Shown: positions 53,870-62,392, counted from the stretch's first letter. The stretch is DNA of 64,000 nucleotides from Psychrilyobacter atlanticus DSM 19335 (GCF_000426625.1 NZ_KE384548.1:372001-436000); one strand, 5' to 3'. Numbers and translations: made by a program. Notes: generated by a model from the sequence alone, not told the origin.

Positions 53870-54094
53870 TTATCTAGATATTAATTGTATATTAAATTTT
53901 GAAAAATGATTAGTATCATTTGTGTCATTTTGATATATTTTTATTTGCAAATTTTTATGACCTGTATTCATTATAAGTTGTTCTTGAATTTTAGTTCTAT
54001 CTACAGTATTGCTAAAGAATGGCTTTATAATAAAAAAGTTAATATAGCCATATGTAAATAAAATTAAAATAATTACCCAAATTGTTTTTTTCAT
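53870..54094 (-). CDS. small membrane protein of unknown function
   Basis: A 74-residue protein with one N-terminal transmembrane helix (IWVIILILFTYGYINFF) and a polar tail. GGAGGAC lies just before the ATG. I know of no family. A good inverted repeat, ATGATAACAACCGTTATCAT (54261-54280), lies about 170 bases upstream in the direction of its promoter and may be an operator. Confidence 0.5.
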   Translation of the reverse strand: MKKTIWVIILILFTYGYINFFIIKPFFSNTVDRTKIQEQLIMNTGHKNLQIKIYQNDTNDTNHFSKFNIQLISR

Positions 54095-54812
54095 ATGTCC
54101 TCCATTTTAATGCACAACTTTATTAAGTTACGTATTAAAATTAACTAAAATGTTAAATTAAAGATAACTGGTAGTTATACTTAATATAAATATAGATTCT
54201 ATAAGCTTTATAAGTCTATAGTTCTGTAGAATTGTTATTTTAAAAAAAATATATATAGCAATGATAACAACCGTTATCATAACAGGTGTTATTGTAACAT
54301 AGCTTAGCTTAAAATAAAATTAAATAAAATTAATTCTTTTTTATTTTATTTTAGTGAAAAGAATGATTTTAAAGCTTTTAGAACCATATAAGAATGAAAA
54401 ACAATTAGATGAATCAATTATAATGAAAAATTAATGTTAAATGACAGAAAAATATTTATTTAATTATCCTTTTTTCTCATTTCTTCTAATATTTTTCTTG
54501 CTATAGAATACTTAAACAGTTAAAAAAAAATAAAAAGTAACATTAAATATTATACAGCTAATATTGTAATCGCACACATTAGTGCCTACGTTTTTAAAAG
54601 TATTTAAAAAAGATCCTAATTTTTTAGGATCTTTTATTATTTAACTCTGGATTTATTAAATTGATCTTGAACTACATATACTTAGTAGTTTTCTACTATG
54701 TGACCTACTGGGATTAAAATGACTTTACAAATATTTCTCCCATCAGCTTGTGCTACTAGGATGCCTTTCTTTCTATTCATATAATTGTACAACAACAAAA
54801 AGACAACTAAAT
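54095..54812. other. gene-free region with remnants and a repeat hairpin
   Basis: It holds the inverted repeat at 54261-54280, a 49-base remnant of the AlbA_2-type gene (54468-54516, matching 63712-63760) and the GATCCTAA hairpin at 54612-54631. A 32-codon minus-strand frame (54780-54682, MNRKKGILVAQADGRN...) lacks a ribosome site. I see no convincing complete gene. Confidence 0.5.
54612..54631. repeat. dispersed GATCCTAA hairpin, copy 4
   Basis: GATCCTAATTTTTTAGGATC with the same AAAAAA and TTTTATTATTT flanks as copy 2. Confidence 0.88.
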
Positions 54813-55694
54813 TTAGTCCATTTTAATAATATGCTTCATAAATTCATTCAACAATGGTGATAACCATTTATTTTTATGATATGATAGTTGAATTGAAAAT
54901 TTAATTTTATCCCCATCCCCCTCAATAACTCTAATCTTTTTAGCTTCTATTAAATCTTCAACACAATATTGAGGTAGTAAGCTTATTCCAAGATTATTTA
55001 CCACACATTGCTTTATGGCTTCAATACTTGAAAACTCCAATGTTCTTAATGGTGAAACATCTATATTGTAGAGGTAGTTTTGAAAAAAGTGTCTTAAAGC
55101 ACATTCTTTTTCTGTAAAAATAAAACATTTTTTCTCTATCGCACCTTTATTTTCTCTGTTAATATTTTTAACATCAAACTCTTTACCACTAATAAATACA
55201 AGTCTTTCTTCACTAATTTTATGAGTTATTAAATCTTCAAAATCTCTTTGAGGTCCTAATGTAATAGTGAGATCAAGCTCACCAGTATATAATTTTTCTC
55301 TAAGCTTAGAACAGTTATCACTTATAAGTTTTAAATTAACATTTGGATAGGCACGATTAAATTGAGACAATCCTGAATTTAAACGGTATACGACCAGCGA
55401 CTCCGAAACACCGATATTTAACTCTCCTTTTTCGTCCATTTTATCTACTGAAATATTCTTAATCATATCATAAATATTTAGCAACTTAACTACATACATG
55501 TATAATTCATTTCCTGTATCTGTTACATTTATTGTTTTTCCAAGACGATCAAAGAGAGGTGATCCTACCTCTCTTTCAAGGGATTGTATGTGCTCACTAA
55601 CAGTTGATTTCCCATAATATAAACTCTCCGCTGCTCTAGAAAAACTTTTAAGTTCAACTACTTTTTTAAATGTTTTAAATTTACGAATTTCCAT
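54813..55694 (-). CDS. LysR-family transcriptional regulator
   Basis: A 293-residue LysR regulator. Residues 1-60 are the winged helix-turn-helix (MEIRKFKTFKKVVELKSFSRAAESLYYGKSTVSEHIQSLEREVG...), and residues about 88-290 are the periplasmic-binding-like effector domain (GELNIGVSESLVVYRLN...). AAAGGAG precedes the ATG. The upstream region (55695-56035) is non-coding and no divergent metabolic gene lies next to it, so its target is not evident. Confidence 0.92.
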   Translation of the reverse strand: MEIRKFKTFKKVVELKSFSRAAESLYYGKSTVSEHIQSLEREVGSPLFDRLGKTINVTDTGNELYMYVVKLLNIYDMIKNISVDKMDEKGELNIGVSESLVVYRLNSGLSQFNRAYPNVNLKLISDNCSKLREKLYTGELDLTITLGPQRDFEDLITHKISEERLVFISGKEFDVKNINRENKGAIEKKCFIFTEKECALRHFFQNYLYNIDVSPLRTLEFSSIEAIKQCVVNNLGISLLPQYCVEDLIEAKKIRVIEGDGDKIKFSIQLSYHKNKWLSPLLNEFMKHIIKMD

Positions 55695-56035
55695 TTACTT
55701 AATCTCCTTTTATTTGATAGGTTCGCATTTTCCGAACTTTAAGTTCCAATACTTTGATTTTACTTGATTTTTGATACATGTTATTATAACATAGATTTGT
55801 TATTTTATTTATAAGTACATGATTTTCATTTCAAGGAAATATGTTATTTTATTTATGAATGTACTTATATATAAGAATCATGTGATAAAAAACCTTTGGA
55901 AATATTGGAATAAAAACTGTAGGTCTATAAATATCAGCCAGTTGCCTAGAGTTTGGGCGTTTTATTGATTTTAACTTAAATACATAACTTATAAAGTTGT
56001 GTGTATTTTTATTTTTTGTTTGAATGGAGGATAGT
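55695..56035. other. gene-free region upstream of the LysR gene
   Basis: It contains a hairpin, AATACATAACTT paired with AAGTTGTGTGTATT (about 55979-56008), followed by TTTATTTTTTG, which looks like a plus-strand terminator. No gene is seen. Confidence 0.5.
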
Positions 56036-56128
56036 GTGAAAAGAGTAATTGGGATAATCGTTTTAAATTTAGTTTTACTTACCTATAGCTATGCCGGTTT
56101 TTCTGTGATAAGACCATCAAATGGCTGA
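56036..56128 (+). pseudogene. truncated exported-protein remnant
   Basis: Behind TGGAGG, a GTG at 56036 opens 30 codons, MKRVIGIIVLNLVLLTYSYA followed by GFSVIRPSNG and a TGA. This is a full signal peptide with only about ten mature residues, so probably a gene cut off by a deletion. Confidence 0.35.
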
Positions 56129-56234
56129 GTGGACAGATTATAAATAAGTACTTATAGATCTAAATCTGGATAAATTACCAGGGCATTAAAAATAAGCCAG
56201 ATTGATAGTGAAAATAATCACGAAGGAGGTGTTT

Positions 56235-57578
56235 ATGAAAATTAAATCAAAGGAGTCGTTAAAAATCGTTGGATGTTATATTTTCTTTTGTGTTTTATGG
56301 ATATTGTTTTCTTATGAAATTCTACATCAGATGAAACAAGGTACAGATTTATATAAAACCCTTCAAACTTATAAAGGATCATTTTTCATCCTTTTAACCT
56401 CAATTTTATTGTTTAAGTTGATTCAAAACAGTTACTTCAAAATTCAAGCCCTGGACAGCCAGCTTCAAAATCGTATCTCAGAGTTAAAGTATAGTCAAAT
56501 AGAGGTAAACGATATGAATAATGCTATAGATAAACTATTTGATATTTCTTTGAAGATGCTTGACCCGGATAAGTGTAGCGAAAAAACATTTATAAAAAAA
56601 ATATTTAGAATTGCTTCCAAGTTAGTCTCAGAAAGTGATCTTGGGAGTGCTTTTGTTGTCAGAGAGGGCAATCTAAAGTTTATAGACTCTATGGGGTTTA
56701 ATCTGGATGAATTAAATGAAATGTTTACAGAGAAAAATCTTTATTCTTTCTCCTCAAAACGTGTAATCGTTAATAGAAATTGTGAAAAGGAAATAAAAAA
56801 GAAACTAAAGAATAAAAATTCCTCATTGAAAGATGTAAAAGAATCTATGTATATAGGAATATATGCAGATAAAAATATTATCGGGGGCTTTAACCTGGAT
56901 ATAAGTAAGGGTTCTAATGAGTATTTTACAAAAGAAACCATCTATAAGATTCAGATGATTCAAAACATTTCCAATAAGTTTTACAATCTAAAAAAGGCTA
57001 GTGATTACAGGTTTGAAATGCAAAATGATGTTGTCCAGTCTTTTATAACAGCCTTGGAATTCCACGACCAGTATACAAGAGGACATTCAGAATCGGTGGG
57101 ATCATACAGCGTTAAACTAGGAAATTCATTGAATTTGGATGAAAAACAATTGGATGAACTGTACTGGGCTGCTCTCCTGCATGATATTGGAAAAATCATC
57201 ATACCCAGCGAGACACTGAATAAAGAAGGGGAATTAACCGATGCAGAATATGAAATAGTAAAAAATCACTCGAAAGTAGGAGCTGAAATAGTTAGAAATA
57301 GCAGCAGTTTAAAAGAGGTCTCTCAATATATATTATATCACCACGAACGTTGGGATGGTAAGGGATATCCTGAGGGGTTAAAAGGAGATGAAATCCCATT
57401 GATATCCCAAATCATATCTGTAGCCGATACGTGGCACGCCATGACATCAGAAAGACCATATAAAAAAAAATTATCTAATGATGAAGCCATAGACGAACTT
57501 ATTAGAAATAGAGGTACCCAGTTATCACCTAAGGTTGTAAGTGTTTTTATGAAAAATAAAAACTATTTTACCAGTTAG
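56235..57578 (+). CDS. membrane HD-GYP phosphodiesterase
   Basis: A 447-residue protein. Two N-terminal helices (about 8-28 and 46-64) are followed by a short coiled coil, a GAF-like domain (about 95-255, SDLGSAFVVREGNLKFIDSMG) and an HD-GYP domain (about 270-447). The metal site is LLHDIGKIIIP, then HHERWDGKGYPEGLKGDEIPL, VADTWHAMTSERPYK. HD-GYP proteins hydrolyse c-di-GMP to pGpG/GMP. The ATG at 56235 follows AAGGAGG. The next gene, 34 bases on, is a diguanylate cyclase, so synthesis and breakdown are encoded together. Confidence 0.92.
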   Translation: MKIKSKESLKIVGCYIFFCVLWILFSYEILHQMKQGTDLYKTLQTYKGSFFILLTSILLFKLIQNSYFKIQALDSQLQNRISELKYSQIEVNDMNNAIDKLFDISLKMLDPDKCSEKTFIKKIFRIASKLVSESDLGSAFVVREGNLKFIDSMGFNLDELNEMFTEKNLYSFSSKRVIVNRNCEKEIKKKLKNKNSSLKDVKESMYIGIYADKNIIGGFNLDISKGSNEYFTKETIYKIQMIQNISNKFYNLKKASDYRFEMQNDVVQSFITALEFHDQYTRGHSESVGSYSVKLGNSLNLDEKQLDELYWAALLHDIGKIIIPSETLNKEGELTDAEYEIVKNHSKVGAEIVRNSSSLKEVSQYILYHHERWDGKGYPEGLKGDEIPLISQIISVADTWHAMTSERPYKKKLSNDEAIDELIRNRGTQLSPKVVSVFMKNKNYFTS

Positions 57579-57612
57579 AATCTAATTTTAAAAATAAAAA
57601 GGAGAAAATTTA

Positions 57613-58992
57613 ATGAAAAATAAAAAGGTTATCCATTTTATATCCCTATCCATCATTATTATACCCATATTTTTGGTCTATTATTTTTTGAATTACAAGG
57701 AAAGTATATGGAAAGATCCAGGTTTTCATTACTACTATGTTATTTTAAGCTCTTCAATAGCCGTAGCAGTTAGCTGGGTTGCATTCAAAGAGTATAAAAA
57801 AACAAGATCTAAAAGAATCTTTTTAATTTCCTTAGGATTTCATGGAGTAGGAGTGCTTTATACTTTTCATGCCTTCATAACACCTGGAAAATCACTCTTT
57901 ACATTTTCAGATATCCAGACTCATATCAAAGCATTTATTTTTTTTGGAGACTCAAGCAGATTATGGATAGCTCTAATGCTTTTTTCTCCTGAAATACTTA
58001 AGGGAAAGGACGATAAAAAAAATTATAGTTCCAAAGTATTGCTTGTAAGCGGATTAATATTGATATTATTTTCAGTAATTGTATCATTAAACCCGGAAAT
58101 TCTTCCGAATGCTAAAACCAGTGATGGGAAAGATACCGTTTATTCAATTTTATTTAAAGTAGTTACATTAATTCTTTTGGGAATAACTGCTTTAAAGTAT
58201 TTTTATTCATATAAGATAAAACCTAATTTATCGGTTTTATCTCTATTAATCGGTGTTTTATTGATAATGGAAACAGTGGTAACATTTATGATTTCTAAAC
58301 CATGGGGATCAGTCTGGTGGCTGGCTCATAACCTATTTTTACTCAGCTATATAAGTATGGGAAGCGGTATCTTATATAGTCTATTAACCAATAAAAAGTT
58401 TGAATATTTTGATGTTTTAGGAAAGATGGAGGAATACGTTAAAAATTTAAAAGTTACAAATAAAGAATTAAATATTTTAGCAAATATAGATCTATTAACA
58501 GATCTGCCAAACAGAAGTTTTTTTATGAACATACTGAAGAAGTATATTGCTAAATCAAAGAAAGAAAATAATACTTTTGCTGTACTTTTTATGGATTTAG
58601 ACGGCTTTAAAAAAATCAATGATACTTATGGTCATGATACAGGAGATAAAGTACTCAAGCTGGCTGCTAAAAGAATAAAAGGTTCTATAAAGAAAGAAGA
58701 TATAGTGGCTAGATTAGGTGGAGATGAGTTTATTGCGATACTGAGAAACATAGAGAGGGGTTTTGTATCTAAAGCTGCAGACAGAATACTGAGTGCAGTT
58801 AATAACCCCATGAATATAGATGGCAATATATGTGATATAAGTGTAAGTATAGGGATATCATTATTCCCTTATGATGGTACTAATATCAGTGAACTGATGA
58901 GAAAAAGTGATAAAGCTATGTATCGAGTTAAAAAAAAATCTAAAAATAATTATACATTTTATAGTGAATCTTCTACTCCCTCTACAGTTTAA
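57613..58992 (+). CDS. multi-helix membrane diguanylate cyclase
   Basis: A 459-residue protein. Its N-terminal 275 residues contain about eight hydrophobic segments, a MASE-like membrane sensor with histidines and aromatics (FHYYYVILSSSIAVAVSWVAF, LGFHGVGVLYTFHAFITPG). The C-terminal GGDEF domain (about 300-450) has DLLTDLPNRSFF, FMDLDGFKKINDTYGHDTGD and RLGGDEFIAIL, with intact GGDEF. It is an enzymatic counterpart to the HD-GYP gene just upstream. The sensed signal is unknown. Confidence 0.9.
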   Translation: MKNKKVIHFISLSIIIIPIFLVYYFLNYKESIWKDPGFHYYYVILSSSIAVAVSWVAFKEYKKTRSKRIFLISLGFHGVGVLYTFHAFITPGKSLFTFSDIQTHIKAFIFFGDSSRLWIALMLFSPEILKGKDDKKNYSSKVLLVSGLILILFSVIVSLNPEILPNAKTSDGKDTVYSILFKVVTLILLGITALKYFYSYKIKPNLSVLSLLIGVLLIMETVVTFMISKPWGSVWWLAHNLFLLSYISMGSGILYSLLTNKKFEYFDVLGKMEEYVKNLKVTNKELNILANIDLLTDLPNRSFFMNILKKYIAKSKKENNTFAVLFMDLDGFKKINDTYGHDTGDKVLKLAAKRIKGSIKKEDIVARLGGDEFIAILRNIERGFVSKAADRILSAVNNPMNIDGNICDISVSIGISLFPYDGTNISELMRKSDKAMYRVKKKSKNNYTFYSESSTPSTV

Positions 58993-59157
58993 TAACTTTT
59001 TAAAAGTTGAAATTACAATTGCCTGACAAGAATTATATGAGTATTCTAAAAAAAGATAATACTACATTTAGAAAACTCGATTCTACGATATTTAATAAAG
59101 AAGAAGAGGATGAGATAACTTGGGTTATTATTAGAATTAAATAGGAAGAGGAGGAAA

Positions 59158-59334
59158 ATGAAAAAAACAAGATGGTATTTAACAAGGTATTTTAAATATT
59201 ATATATTAAAGCCACATTATAAAAAATTATATGGAAGTTTTGAAACATATTGTAAGCAACAAAAATTATGTAGGAAAAACTCATTTGTATTAAAAGTTAA
59301 CGGAGAATATATATATGTTAGAAGAGACGGTTAA
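59158..59334 (+). CDS. 58-residue basic protein of unknown function
   Basis: ATG at 59158 sits right behind AAGAGGAGGAAA, and 58 codons run to a TAA at 59334. The product is very basic and aromatic (MKKTRWYLTRYFKYYILKPH...). Its last codons overlap the cold-shock fragment in another frame. I know no family. The strong ribosome site favours translation. An upstream frame of 35 codons at 59037-59144 lacks such a site. Confidence 0.5.
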   Translation: MKKTRWYLTRYFKYYILKPHYKKLYGSFETYCKQQKLCRKNSFVLKVNGEYIYVRRDG

Positions 59335-59380
59335 ATGGTTTAATGGTGATAAAGGGTTTGGTTTTTACAAATCAATATAG
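59315..59380 (+). pseudogene. 5' fragment of a cold-shock-domain gene
   Basis: A 21-codon frame reads MLEETVKWFNGDKGFGFYKSI then TAG. The stretch VKWFN-x-x-KGFGF is the start of the cold-shock domain (RNP1), but the remaining about 45 residues are absent. It appears to be a broken csp gene. Confidence 0.6.
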
Positions 59381-59403
59381 AAGGTTTTAAAATTTTGAAT
59401 ATT

Positions 59404-59435
59404 AAAAGTGGTAGAAGTTTTTACCGCTTTTTTAT
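59404..59435 (+). terminator. terminator after the cold-shock fragment
   Basis: AAAAGTGGTA (59404-59413) pairs with TACCGCTTTT (59422-59431), then TTT. Confidence 0.8.
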
Positions 59436-59491
59436 TTACCGTTTTTAGTATATTAAATATAAAAAGTTAGTAAATCCACAAATAATATCTT

Positions 59492-59556
59492 GTACATTTA
59501 TTTGATACTATCTCAATTTTCGTTTGTAACCCTCTTATTTTTATTGGGATTCAGAC
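59492..59556. repeat. TGTACATTTATTT...CAGACTGTC repeat, copy 1
   Basis: This AT-rich segment shares TGTACATTTATTT, TTTTGTTTGTA-like, TATTTTTATT and TCAGACTGTC in the same order with 62393-62462. It is gene-free at both sites. Confidence 0.5.
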
Positions 59557-59693
59557 TGTCTGAGGTAGTTTAAATAGCTTAATTCTTTTTAATCACAATA
59601 ATCTCAGTAAGTGTAAAGTGATTTAATTACTTTCTGTAGTTTTTAATGATTTATTTGTCGGTTAAAATTGACATAATTATATTAAATAATCGT

Positions 59694-59733
59694 GGACAAA
59701 AAATCAAGAAAATCGAAGACAAGATGATAAATA
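59694..59733. repeat. GGACAAAATTCAAAGAAAATC repeat, copy 2
   Basis: GGACAAAAAATCAAGAAAAT followed by CGAAGACAAGATGATAAATA. It is closest to copy 3 at 63217-63256. Confidence 0.55.
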
Positions 59734-59747
59734 GTACTAAATAAAAA

Positions 59748-59812
59748 GACGCTAAATTTATAGCGTCTTTTTTAAACTGATTTTATTGATATGGTTTTTG
59801 AAAGTTACAAAA
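59748..59812. repeat. CTAAATTTATAG repeat family, copy C
   Basis: GACGCTAAATTTATAGCGTC (59748-59767), TTTTTT, ACTGATTTTATTGATA and GAAAGTTACAAAAG. The hairpin with its T run can act as a terminator. Confidence 0.8.
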
Positions 59813-59913
59813 GGATTAAAAAGTAATATTAAAAGATGCTTATAAAGTGAGAGATCCCTAGTATATAATAAAACAAATGATGATTTGCTCTTGTTGATAC
59901 CATTAATCTAGCA

Positions 59914-59946
59914 AATAATACCTAGAGTATAACTCTAGGTATTATT
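59914..59946. terminator. strong hairpin downstream of the yjjG-like gene
   Basis: AATAATACCTAGAG and CTCTAGGTATTATT form a 14-base-pair stem with a five-base loop, 82 bases past the stop codon on the minus strand. Confidence 0.65.
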
Positions 59947-60027
59947 ACAACTTTCAAGTAAGAAAATACATATTTTATTACTTAGGAGTGACTTTAGAAA
60001 ATTGCTCATTATCTATTTATCTTCTCA

Positions 60028-60732
60028 TTAACTTCCAGTGTTTCCGCTTATTAACATCTCTAGCATCTCTTTAAAGTTAGATACTTCATATGTTGGTTTG
60101 ATATCATCTCTGGATTCTTTATTCTTTGGGTTGTACCAACAAGTGTCGATACCATAGTTGATTCCGCCAAGGATATCTGACGATAGGTTGTCCCCTACCA
60201 TGATTACATCATCCCTATCTAAATGATTCATCTTCTTCATTGTGTATTCAAATATTGATGAATTTGGCTTAGATATTCCTATAGTCTCAGACACTACTAT
60301 CTCCTCAAAATAGTGACTAATAATTGATTTTTTTATTCTATTGTCTTGTACTTTAGTTAGTCCATTAGTTATGATAGCCAGCCTTATCTTATCCTTTAGC
60401 TTCTCTAGCATCTCTATAGCTCCATTTAATACAAATGATCCATTTCCTAACTCCGTCATATACAGGTCAGCAAACTCAGCAGCATCATAGACTATACCTA
60501 ATCTTTCAAAATACCTTCTAAATCTCTCTACCTTAAGCACTCCTATTTCTATCTTCCCCTCGTCTAGTTCATGCCAAATTCTACCATTTACCTCTTCATA
60601 TAAAGATAGATGATGCTCTTTATTATAACCTATCCCTATCTTCTTAAGAGACTCCTCCAGAGCATAATCCTCTGCTCTCTTGAAATCAAATAGTGTTTCA
60701 TCTGCATCAAATAATATTACTTTATACTTCAT
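60028..60732 (-). CDS. yjjG: YjjG-type HAD nucleotidase
   Basis: A 234-residue HAD phosphatase of the noncanonical pyrimidine nucleotidase group (TIGR02254). Motif I is LFDADETLFDF with a helical cap after it (KRAEDYALEESL), motif II AIITNGLTKVQ, motif III SKPNSSIF and motif IV MVGDNLSSDILGG. YjjG dephosphorylates dUMP, dTMP and damaged pyrimidine nucleotides. The nearest ATG, at 60732, follows GAGGAGGGAAGC. Upstream, a 27-base unit carrying ATG/TTG, ATGAAG and a ribosome site is repeated in tandem, giving start codons at 60759 and 60786 (TTG) in the same frame. Confidence 0.9.
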   Translation of the reverse strand: MKYKVILFDADETLFDFKRAEDYALEESLKKIGIGYNKEHHLSLYEEVNGRIWHELDEGKIEIGVLKVERFRRYFERLGIVYDAAEFADLYMTELGNGSFVLNGAIEMLEKLKDKIRLAIITNGLTKVQDNRIKKSIISHYFEEIVVSETIGISKPNSSIFEYTMKKMNHLDRDDVIMVGDNLSSDILGGINYGIDTCWYNPKNKESRDDIKPTYEVSNFKEMLEMLISGNTGS

Positions 60733-60786
60733 GCTTCCCTCCTCATTTCTAAACTTCATGCTTCCCTCCTTATTTCTAAACTTCAA
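60732..60786 (-). repeat. 27-base tandem duplication of the yjjG ribosome-site/start region
   Basis: On the minus strand AAGTTTAGAAAT, A/GAGGAGGGAAGC, ATG is present twice before the real start, with one base differing (AAGGAGG against GAGGAGG). The two units and the following MKYK codons share one frame. Confidence 0.85.
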
Positions 60787-60811
60787 TTTGAAAACTCACC
60801 ACAGAATAGTA

Positions 60812-61450
60812 TTACGCCAAGTTTGAGGACATCTTTTTTCTCTTTTCCTCCATATGATTTTTAGTTAGTCCTATACTTAGAGACAATAAAATCATACTTA
60901 TTATAGTTCCCTCTCTTACCAATATAGGGATATTAGTTGAGAATGAAATCCCTAGAGAAATAGCAATGGATATTATATCAATTAAGTATCTTAACTTAAT
61001 AAATGGAACTTTAGTAACCCTATTAACCTCTATACAAATTCCTTCTAAAGGGAAAGTTATTACATTATAATACGCTATCATCCCTATAGAAGCTCCACTT
61101 ATTATAGTGCCTAAACTTAGTAATAGTATTCTTTGGAAGTAATTTAGATATAATACCCCACTTAAAACATTATATGTAAAATAATTGATAAAGAATCCAA
61201 ACATAAATGTAGATACTCCCTGTATTAAGTACTTCACTTTATATTTTCCCTTTGTAAGTATAATATATGCAAGTAAAAATATAGTATTAAAAACAATTGT
61301 AACTGTACCTATCTTAATATTATTAGCAAGAGCTACAGCTTGATTCATAGAGTTATAACTACTAATCCCCACATTTGATACGATACCTCAGCTGATCCCG
61401 AAAGCTGAAACTATATAAAAAATAGAAGATTTAAAAACCTTTTTAAACAT
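60812..61450 (-). pseudogene. YczE/YitT-like membrane gene interrupted by an in-frame UGA
   Basis: From an ATG at 61450 behind AAGGAGG the minus strand reads MFKKVFKSSIFYIVSAFGIS, then TGA (61390-61388), then GIVSNVGISSYNSMNQAVAL in the same frame to 60812. The joined product is 212 residues with about five helices and the family's FGI...N-x-GISSYNSMN opening and FPLEGICIEVNRVT loop. The family has no proven substrate. One substitution (for example from GGA or TTA) explains the stop. Without readthrough only 20 residues would be made, though an internal GTG or ATG could restart translation. Confidence 0.75.
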
Positions 61451-61524
61451 AATTTTGTACCTCCTTAAACTATAACGTTAAATTATTACACTATTATTTT
61501 AATAGAATTTCGTTTATAATAATA

Positions 61525-61536
61525 TGAGATATCTCA
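61525..61536. promoter_or_regulatory. palindrome in the YeiL-like/YczE-like intergenic region
   Basis: The perfect palindrome TGAGATATCTCA sits between a TATAAT (61515-61520) and the ribosome site of the Crp/Fnr gene. A bound dimer here would block the gene's own promoter. Confidence 0.5.
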
Positions 61537-61553
61537 CATTATAGGAGGATTTT

Positions 61554-62225
61554 ATGAAAAAATACACTATTACAAAGCTACCTTCTGACCTGGCTCCAAA
61601 GGTTGAAAAATACGGTAATATCTTTTACAGTCCATTATCTAATATAGAAATTGAAAGCTTTCAAACTGGAGAAACAATTATCTCTTCCAATAATTCAATA
61701 GATAAATTTAGATTTATGATAGAAGGAAGAGCTAAGATAACTCTTATACATGAAGATGGTAAACAGTCCATAGTTCATTTTTTAAAAGCTGAGGAGTATC
61801 TTGGTGAATTAACCTTTCTTGATATAGAAAATAATCATAAAGAAGTTACTGCAATTTCAGATTCTATTTTTATTTCCATTGACATGAAATGGGCAAAAGT
61901 AAACCTAAGTAATAATAGTAGATTTCTTTTTTCTTTAAATCAATTTATTGGAAGAAAGATGTTAGCTCGGACTAATTTTAATTCTAAAAATCAAAATTAC
62001 GAATTAAGAAATCGCCTTGCTGCATATATCTTGTTTTCACAAAATAATAATATTTATAGGGAAAAACATACTGAAACTGCTGAATATTTAGGTGTTAGCT
62101 ATAGACATCTATTGCATACTTTCAAGGAGTTTACTGATAAGGGGATTCTAATAAAAAATGGAAAGTATTACCAAATAGATACAGAATCTTTAAAGCTTCT
62201 GTCACTTGATATTCAAATTATATAA
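61554..62225 (+). CDS. Crp/Fnr-family regulator, YeiL-like
   Basis: A 223-residue regulator. Residues about 25-135 form a cyclic-nucleotide-type beta barrel (ETIISSNNSIDKFRFMIEGRAKITLIHEDGKQSIVHFLKAEEYLGELTFLD). The C-terminal winged helix (ETAEYLGVSYRHLLHTFKEFTDKGIL) is Crp-like. The pairing with a divergent YitT/YczE-type membrane gene is common for YeiL regulators, which makes that gene the likely target. Inducer unknown. AGGAGG is six bases before the ATG. Confidence 0.87.
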   Translation: MKKYTITKLPSDLAPKVEKYGNIFYSPLSNIEIESFQTGETIISSNNSIDKFRFMIEGRAKITLIHEDGKQSIVHFLKAEEYLGELTFLDIENNHKEVTAISDSIFISIDMKWAKVNLSNNSRFLFSLNQFIGRKMLARTNFNSKNQNYELRNRLAAYILFSQNNNIYREKHTETAEYLGVSYRHLLHTFKEFTDKGILIKNGKYYQIDTESLKLLSLDIQII

Positions 62226-62336
62226 TATTGGCTTCTCAAAGAAGACTCTTTTATAGCTCAAAACATTACATAGAAATCTAAGAATTTATTTCTATTAATT
62301 AGATTATTAAATCTAAATCCTTGAAAAAGAATAACT

Positions 62337-62367
62337 AAAAAGTCTACCAATTAAGGTAGACTTTTTT
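62337..62367 (+). terminator. terminator of the YeiL-like gene
   Basis: AAAAAGTCTACC (62337-62348) pairs with GGTAGACTTTTTTT (62355-62368) around AATTAA. Confidence 0.88.
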
Positions 62368-62392
62368 TAGTTATTTTAACATGTAATTTATT

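Larger units (their letters stand above)
59436..60027. other. gene-free region with several repeats
   Basis: It holds three repeat families in a row: a TGTACATTTATTT...CAGACTGTC segment (59492-59556), the GGACAAAA segment (59694-59733) and copy C of the CTAAATTTATAG family (59748-59812). A strong hairpin, AATAATACCTAGAG with CTCTAGGTATTATT (59914-59946), lies before the end of the yjjG-like gene. No gene is seen. Confidence 0.55.

Noticed and set aside
54682-54780. 32-codon minus-strand frame MNRKKGILVAQADGRN...
   Set aside because: No ribosome site, no family match, and it lies among decayed fragments.
55860-56235. c-di-GMP riboswitch upstream of the HD-GYP gene
   Set aside because: None of the GEMM core segments is present; only a terminator and a truncated gene are seen.
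59037-59144. 35-codon plus-strand frame MSILKKDNTTF...
   Set aside because: No ribosome site; probably random in AT-rich DNA, although it just precedes the 58-residue gene.
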